A stretch of 11,938 nt of DNA from Caldifarciminota bacterium UBA3079. Its GTDB lineage: Bacteria > Hydrothermota > Tepidihabitantia > Tepidihabitantales > Tepidihabitantaceae. A model generated the notes under the pieces. That model was not told where the DNA came from. It searched no databases and was given only the letters and a program-made list of their open reading frames with translations. Position 1 is the first letter of the stretch. Every line of letters starts with the position of its first letter. Both the position numbers and the translations under genes were made by a program. Location of the stretch: positions 11,380-23,317 of the forward strand of contig DFBN01000143.1 in NCBI GenBank assembly GCA_002366635.1, written 5' to 3'. Positions 8,977-11,938 of this stretch are shown here, in pieces.

Positions 8977-9501
8977 TCAGATTGGCTGAACATCCAGAAA
9001 ATCCAAATCGATCGGCGTCGGTCTTCCGAAAATGGTAACTGTTACCTTTACCCGCCGGCGCTCTGTAAAAATCTCCTCGACCGTTCCGGTGAAACCGGCA
9101 AAAGGCCCCTGGGTAACCTTGACATTTTCCCCTTTGTCGAACGGTGCCTCTGGCTCTGCCTGCTCCCGGCTGCGTTCTATCTGTTCAAGCATTGAGCTCA
9201 CTTCCTCCTCAGAAAGCGGCGTCGGTTCCTTGCGTGTCCCCAAAATATGCGTCACCCCGGGTATCGAATTGACGAGCTTCAGGGTTTCCTCGGACAGGTC
9301 CATTTCCACTACGATATATCCGGGATAAAGCCGCCGTTCCTCTGACACGAGTTTCGACTTTCTGACCCGCGTAACATTCTCCGCCGGAAGAATAACTTGG
9401 CCGAACGACTCGCTCAATCCACTGACCTTAATTGCCTTCTCCAGTGTCTCTTTTACCTTCCTCTCACGGCCGGTATAGGTATGGACCACATAAAACCTCA
9501 T
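8977..9501 (-). CDS. nusG: Transcription elongation/antitermination factor NusG
   Basis: Binds the clamp of RNA polymerase, modulates pausing and, in many bacteria, links polymerase to Rho or the ribosome. It has 174 residues (E. coli 181). The NGN domain starts MRFYVVHTYTGRERKV and includes RRLYPGYIVVEMDL and PGVTHILG. An acidic linker (about residues 110-122) leads to the KOW domain GENVKVTQGPFAGFTGTVEEI. The ATG lies 14 bases after the secE stop and has only a weak GAG upstream, so initiation may depend on ribosomes finishing secE. Confidence 0.97.
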   Translation of the reverse strand: MRFYVVHTYTGRERKVKETLEKAIKVSGLSESFGQVILPAENVTRVRKSKLVSEERRLYPGYIVVEMDLSEETLKLVNSIPGVTHILGTRKEPTPLSEEEVSSMLEQIERSREQAEPEAPFDKGENVKVTQGPFAGFTGTVEEIFTERRRVKVTVTIFGRPTPIDLDFLDVQPI

Positions 9502-9515
9502 GCTCAGGTGTCAGT

Positions 9516-9707
9516 TTACTTTAATACAAGAGAAAGTAGTCGGGAAAAAATGAGGTCGAAAATGCCGATGAAAGCCGCCAGAATTGCCGAGAACACAATA
9601 ACCACCAGAGTCGTAGTCATGAGCTCCTTACGTTTCACCCACGATACTTTCTTCATTTCGGCCATTACCTCGACCAAATAGTTACGGATTCTCTTAATAA
9701 CTTTCAC
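9516..9707 (-). CDS. secE: Preprotein translocase subunit SecE
   Basis: Small clamp subunit of the SecYEG channel in the inner membrane. It has 63 residues, the short single-span form usual outside Gammaproteobacteria. An amphipathic N-terminal helix with EMKKVSWVKRKE is followed by one hydrophobic span (about residues 31-53). The start is GTG at 9707, preceded by AAGGA with a four-base spacer; the next in-frame ATG would remove 14 residues of the amphipathic helix. The family motif is normally WPxR; here Val24 replaces the proline. Only 11 bases separate the start from the 3' end of tRNA-Trp, and position next to nusG is the classic arrangement. Confidence 0.93.
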   Translation of the reverse strand: MKVIKRIRNYLVEVMAEMKKVSWVKRKELMTTTLVVIVFSAILAAFIGIFDLIFSRLLSLVLK

Positions 9708-9718
9708 TTTTTCCTTAC

Positions 9719-9792
9719 CAGGCCAGGAGGGATTTGAACCCCCAACCTACGGATTTGGAGTCCGCCGCTCTACCAGTTAGAGCTACTGGCCT
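9719..9792 (-). tRNA. tRNA-Trp(CCA)
   Basis: A 74-base cloverleaf: a perfect 7-bp acceptor (AGGCCAG/CTGGCCT), a GCTC/GAGC D stem, and the anticodon loop CTCCAAA with anticodon CCA at 9756-9758. The T arm has the TTCAAAT loop. The discriminator is G and the 3' CCA is not encoded. The gene is embedded in the mRNA: the stop codon of rpmG ends exactly at its 5' end and secE starts 11 bases after its 3' end. Confidence 0.97.
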
Positions 9793-9939
9793 CTATTTTA
9801 CCTCCTTGTGCAGGGTATGTTTCCTGCAGGCAGGACAGTACTTGCGCAATTTCAAGCGCTCTGTTTTCCTCTTGTTCTTCTGAGTATGATAGTTCCGGTT
9901 TTTGCATTCACTGCAAGCCAGCACAACATGTATCCGCAT
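9793..9939 (-). CDS. rpmG: 50S ribosomal protein L33
   Basis: Small basic ribosomal protein of 48 residues, beginning [17 protein letters not shown]. Cysteines C9, C12, C35 and C38 form two CxxC pairs, so this is the zinc-ribbon form of L33. The [20 protein letters not shown] tail (residues 29-48) is typical. The start lies five bases after the tuf stop with no clear Shine-Dalgarno, suggesting reinitiation by ribosomes finishing tuf. The TAG stop directly abuts the first base of tRNA-Trp. The tuf-rpmG-tRNA-Trp-secE-nusG order is a known ancient arrangement. Confidence 0.95.
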   Translation of the reverse strand: MRIHVVLACSECKNRNYHTQKNKRKTERLKLRKYCPACRKHTLHKEVK

Positions 9940-9944
9940 CGTTA

Positions 9945-11147
9945 CTATTCTACAATTTCAACCACTGTGCCCGCGCCCACGGTTCTACCACCTTCCCGGA
10001 TGGCGAATTTGGAATTCTGCTCCAGTGCTACTTCTGTTATCAGTTCGATGTCCATTGTCACATGGTCTCCGGGCATTACCATCTCAACACCTTTTGGCAG
10101 ACTCACCGCGCCGGTCACATCGGTAGTTCTGATATAAAACTGAGGCCGGTAGCCTGGGAAGAATGGGGTATGTCGACCGCCCTCATCCTTAGTCAGGATA
10201 TAGACTTCACCTTTGAACTTCTTGTGGGGCTTAATCGAACCCGGAACTGCAATCACCATACCGCGCTCAACCTCATCCTTACCAACCCCGCGCAGGAGCA
10301 AGCCGACATTGTCACCCGCCTGTGCCTGGTCAAGCGTCTTGCGGAACATCTCGACGCTGGTAACAACGCATTTATCATGCTTGCCTAAACCGATAATTTC
10401 AACCTCGGTGCCGGGCTTCAAAATGCCGCGTTCAACACGACCGGTTACCACGGTCCCACGGCCGGTAATCGAAAAGATATCCTCAATCGGCATCAAAAAC
10501 GGCTTATCGACATCCCTCACCGGGTCAGGAATGGAATCATCAAGCGCCTGGACGAGCTTCAGGATTGAATCGACATTCGGGCCCTCATCCTCCTGAAGCG
10601 CCTTGAGCGCGCTGCCTTTAATGATCGGCACCTTATCGCCCGGGTATTCGTACTTGTTGAGAATATCGCGGATTTCGAGCTCCACGAGTTCAATCAGGTC
10701 CGGGTCATCCACAAGGTCAATCTTGTTAAGATAAACCACTATCGCCGGCACATTCACCTGCCGGGCCAAAAGAATATGCTCTGTGGTCTGTGGCATCGGT
10801 CCGTCCGCAGCCGAAACCACAAGTATCGCGCCGTCCATTTGTGCGGCCCCGGTAATCATATTCTTGATATAGTCGGCATGGCCTGGACAATCGATATGGG
10901 CGTAGTGTCGCTTTTCGCTTTCGTATTCGACATGCGCGATGGCAATTGTCAGAATTTTGGTCTCATCGCGGCGTCCCTGCGCTTCGCTCGCCTTGGCTAC
11001 CTGGTCATAAGTCATATAGGTCGCCAGGCCCTTTTTCTCAAGCACCTTGGTAATCGCAGAAGTCAACACCGTCTTACCATGGTCGACATGTCCGATGGTC
11101 CCGACATTGACATGCGGCTTGGTGCGCTCAAACTTCGCCTTCGCCAT
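9945..11147 (-). CDS. tuf: Translation elongation factor Tu
   Basis: GTPase that delivers aminoacyl-tRNA to the ribosomal A site. It has 400 residues (E. coli 394). Motifs in order are P-loop GHVDHGKT (19-26), switch [10 protein letters not shown] (86-93), NKID (141-144) and GSALKAL, then domain II with [13 protein letters not shown] and the C-terminal domain with [19 protein letters not shown]. The switch I segment (about 47-70) departs from the usual EERERGITINTAHVEY: the sequence is [15 protein letters not shown]. It keeps the magnesium-binding Thr (T67) but loses the adjoining Arg-Gly. V27 replaces the usual Thr after the P-loop. AGGAGG lies eight bases before the ATG. The gene ends with tandem stops TAG TAA. 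It follows tRNA-Thr(GGU) on the same transcript, as in E. coli thrT-tufB. Confidence 0.98.
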   Translation of the reverse strand: MAKAKFERTKPHVNVGTIGHVDHGKTVLTSAITKVLEKKGLATYMTYDQVAKASEAQGRRDETKILTIAIAHVEYESEKRHYAHIDCPGHADYIKNMITGAAQMDGAILVVSAADGPMPQTTEHILLARQVNVPAIVVYLNKIDLVDDPDLIELVELEIRDILNKYEYPGDKVPIIKGSALKALQEDEGPNVDSILKLVQALDDSIPDPVRDVDKPFLMPIEDIFSITGRGTVVTGRVERGILKPGTEVEIIGLGKHDKCVVTSVEMFRKTLDQAQAGDNVGLLLRGVGKDEVERGMVIAVPGSIKPHKKFKGEVYILTKDEGGRHTPFFPGYRPQFYIRTTDVTGAVSLPKGVEMVMPGDHVTMDIELITEVALEQNSKFAIREGGRTVGAGTVVEIVE

Positions 11148-11219
11148 TTTCCGGTCCTCCTTAGTTAATAGCTTTCAAATAAAAATGCGGCAAAATATTC
11201 CGCTTCTAATATAACTCAA

Positions 11220-11292
11220 AGCCCACGGCCGGAGTCGAACCGGCGACCACTTCCTTACCAAGGAAGTGCTCTACCGACTGAGCTACATGGGC
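11220..11292 (-). tRNA. tRNA-Thr(GGU)
   Basis: A 73-base cloverleaf: acceptor GCCCATG/CGTGGGC with one U-G pair, anticodon stem CTTCC/GGAAG, anticodon GGT at 11257-11259, and a perfect T stem GCCGG/CCGGC with loop TTCGACT. The discriminator is U and CCA is not encoded. It is the first gene after the consensus promoter at 11311-11338, leaving a leader of only about ten bases, and it sits directly upstream of tuf like E. coli thrT. Confidence 0.97.
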
Positions 11293-11310
11293 CTATTTTA
11301 ACAGCCAAAG

Positions 11311-11338
11311 ATTATAAACACAACTTACGGGCTGTCAA
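11311..11338 (-). promoter_or_regulatory. Sigma70-type promoter for tRNA-Thr(GGU)-tuf and downstream genes
   Basis: A perfect -35 TTGACA (11333-11338) and perfect -10 TATAAT (11311-11316) are separated by 16 bases. Transcription should start near 11304, about 12 bases before the tRNA-Thr 5' end. No other convincing promoter is seen between here and rpoC, so it probably drives the whole tuf-to-rpoC run. A degenerate 24-bp direct repeat lies immediately upstream. Confidence 0.85.
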
Positions 11339-11341
11339 TGA

Positions 11342-11383
11342 CTAAATCCAGACCGGTCCTTTGAACTCTATCCTGACCGGCCC
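11342..11383 (-). repeat. Degenerate direct repeat upstream of the tuf promoter
   Basis: Two 18-base copies (11366-11383 and 11342-11359) match at 14 of 18 positions, share the core CCGGTC followed by GGAT, and have a 24-base period. The promoter-proximal copy contains the 8-base palindrome GACCGGTC and ends four bases before the -35 box. The position suits activator or repressor binding, but no known factor is recognised. Confidence 0.45.
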
Positions 11384-11416
11384 ACCATGCCCCTTTTATC
11401 GCAACTGCGTGGCTTC

Positions 11417-11444
11417 AATCCTAAACCTTTGTAAATTTAGGACT
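11417..11444 (-). repeat. Inverted repeat (hairpin) after tRNA-Gly
   Basis: Perfect 7-base arms TCCTAAA/TTTAGGA (11436-11442 and 11419-11425) surround a 10-base loop and extend by one G-U and one A-U pair. It lies 35 bases beyond the tRNA-Gly 3' end. No T-tract follows, so it is a poor intrinsic terminator; it might be a processing or 3'-trimming signal for the tRNA transcript. Confidence 0.5.
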
Positions 11445-11478
11445 TAACTGCTTCCGTTCCAGCCATCGACCCAACTCA

Positions 11479-11549
11479 AGCGGGCGATGGGAGTTGAACC
11501 CACGCAAACAGCTTGGAAGGCTATTGTGCTACCACTACACCACGCCCGC
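11479..11549 (-). tRNA. tRNA-Gly(UCC)
   Basis: A 71-base cloverleaf: perfect acceptor GCGGGCG/CGCCCGC, D stem GTGT/GCAC, anticodon stem ATAGC/GCTGT, anticodon TCC at 11515-11517, four-base variable loop and T stem GTGGG/CCCAT. The discriminator is U and CCA is not encoded. It is last of the three-tRNA cluster, matching E. coli glyT in order. Confidence 0.97.
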
Positions 11550-11572
11550 AAGGGTATTACTTAAAACCCGTA

Positions 11573-11655
11573 TGGACGGGGGAGGGTTCGAACCTCCGAA
11601 GGCGTCTGCCAGCAGATTTACAGTCTGCCCCCTTTGTCCACTCGGGAACCCGTCC
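11573..11655 (-). tRNA. tRNA-Tyr(GUA)
   Basis: An 83-base class II tRNA: perfect acceptor GGACGGG/CCCGTCC, anticodon stem GCAGA/TCTGC, anticodon GTA at 11619-11621, a 14-base variable arm and T stem GGAGG/CCTCC with loop TTCGAAC. The discriminator is A and CCA is not encoded. It lies 16 bases after tRNA-Thr(UGU) and 23 before tRNA-Gly. Confidence 0.97.
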
Positions 11656-11671
11656 ATGCTACAATTGTCTG

Positions 11672-11744
11672 AGCCGACAGAGGGATTCGAACCCCCGACC
11701 TGAGGTTTACAAAACCACTGCTCTACCAACTGAGCTATGTCGGC
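11672..11744 (-). tRNA. tRNA-Thr(UGU)
   Basis: A 73-base cloverleaf: perfect acceptor GCCGACA/TGTCGGC, D stem GCTC/GAGC, anticodon TGT at 11709-11711 and T stem GGGGG/CCCTC with loop TTCGAAT. The anticodon stem GTGGT/ACCTC carries a U-U mismatch at positions 28-42. The discriminator is U and CCA is not encoded. It is first of the Thr-Tyr-Gly cluster, 27 bases downstream of the -10 box at 11772-11777. Confidence 0.95.
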
Positions 11745-11771
11745 ACGCATTCATCCAGAATACTTATATCA

Positions 11772-11799
11772 ACTATATCCCCAAAAAACATACCGTCAA
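11772..11799 (-). promoter_or_regulatory. Sigma70-type promoter for the Thr-Tyr-Gly tRNA cluster
   Basis: A -35 TTGACG (11794-11799, five of six matches) and -10 TATAGT (11772-11777, five of six) are separated by 16 bases, the same spacing as the tuf promoter. The expected start is near 11765, about 20 bases before the first tRNA. Confidence 0.7.
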
Positions 11800-11847
11800 G
11801 ACACACCGCTCACCATTTTCAAACACAAAGAGAGAGTTGGATGCATG

Positions 11848-11938
11848 TCAACACGGACTGGGGTCGGGTTTGGTGCCTGGGATTGTTTTGGGAAGCGATT
11901 CGGGAATAAAGTCTGGAAGGATTTCGGGAATACAATCC
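11848..11938 (-). CDS. Possible C-terminal tail of an upstream gene (partial, proline-rich)
   Basis: One minus-strand frame is open from the window edge to a TGA at 11848-11850, giving 29 residues. It has a recurring octapeptide-like pattern centred on Ile-Pro: CIPEILPD, FIPESLPK, TIPGTKPD, then PSPC. Differences between the copies include several synonymous changes (GAT/GAC, ATT/ATC, CCC/CCA), which favours this frame as coding. The same DNA is a 24-bp tandem repeat that stays open in another minus frame and in two plus frames over part of its length, so coding is unproven. No function can be assigned. Confidence 0.3.
   Translation of the reverse strand, partial: DCIPEILPDFIPESLPKTIPGTKPDPSPC
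11891..11938. repeat. 24-bp tandem repeat at the window edge
   Basis: Two adjacent 24-base units (11891-11914 and 11915-11938) match at 18 of 24 positions and share TTCGGGAATA on the plus strand. A more degenerate third unit seems to lie just before them. The array is cut off by the window end. The period is a multiple of three, consistent with coding repeats. Confidence 0.65.

Noticed and set aside
11174..11212. GCGG/CCGC hairpin followed by a T-rich stretch between tRNA-Thr(GGU) and tuf, as a terminator
   Set aside because: The stem is only four pairs with a nine-base loop, and termination here would cut tuf from its only visible promoter; at most a processing site.
11494..11750. Short open frames on both strands across the tRNA cluster, with GFEPP and ADIAQLVEQ-like peptides
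   Set aside because: These peptides are the classic mistranslation of tRNA genes and their complements; the DNA is fully explained by tRNA-Gly, Tyr and Thr.
11823..11851. Second TTGACA upstream of the tRNA cluster
   Set aside because: At 16-18 bases downstream only TTGTGT-like sequence is found, a poor -10, and the TTGACA overlaps a possible stop codon.
1..11938. Search for a novel mobile, defence or biosynthetic system in the window
   Set aside because: Every sizeable stretch is explained by conserved translation, transcription and secretion genes; no accessory gene, repeat array or integration mark was found apart from the truncated repeat at the far edge.

Overview
The window is a housekeeping locus from a bacterium, transcribed entirely on the minus strand (read from high to low coordinates). 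The order is tRNA-Thr(UGU), tRNA-Tyr, tRNA-Gly, tRNA-Thr(GGU), tuf, rpmG, tRNA-Trp, secE, nusG, rplK, rplA, rplJ, rplL, rpoB and the first two thirds of rpoC. This combines the thrU-tyrU-glyT-thrT-tufB and secE-nusG-rplKAJL-rpoBC blocks known from E. coli into one continuous run. No mobile element, CRISPR array, defence island or other accessory system is visible.

Layout. At 11848-11938 a 24-bp tandem repeat runs off the window edge and may encode the proline-rich tail of an upstream gene. A near-consensus sigma70 promoter (11772-11799) precedes three tRNA genes (11479-11744). A 186-base spacer (11293-11478) holds a hairpin, a degenerate 24-bp direct repeat and a perfect-consensus promoter (TTGACA, 16 bp, TATAAT at 11311-11338). 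That promoter should drive tRNA-Thr(GGU), tuf and everything after it. From tuf to rpoC the genes are packed with gaps of 16 bases or fewer, except 85 bases before rplL. I see no terminator or convincing internal promoter.

Function. The genes supply translation (EF-Tu, L33, L11, L1, L10, L7/L12, tRNAs), transcription (beta, beta-prime, NusG) and protein export (SecE). Joints such as the ATGA overlap of rpoB-rpoC, the TGATG overlap of rplK-rplA and the zero-base rplL-rpoB junction suggest translational coupling.

Organism. The beta-prime trigger loop runs into what looks like the start of the SI3-type insertion and lacks the continuation seen in Firmicutes and Thermus. Beta carries an SI2-like insertion. 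This points to a Gram-negative-type lineage. Base composition looks close to 50% GC. Several substitutions at usually invariant positions (beta-prime T455 and K902, beta W448, SecE V24, EF-Tu switch I) and a roughly 70-residue insertion in beta suggest a deep, probably uncultivated phylum. I cannot name it from sequence alone.
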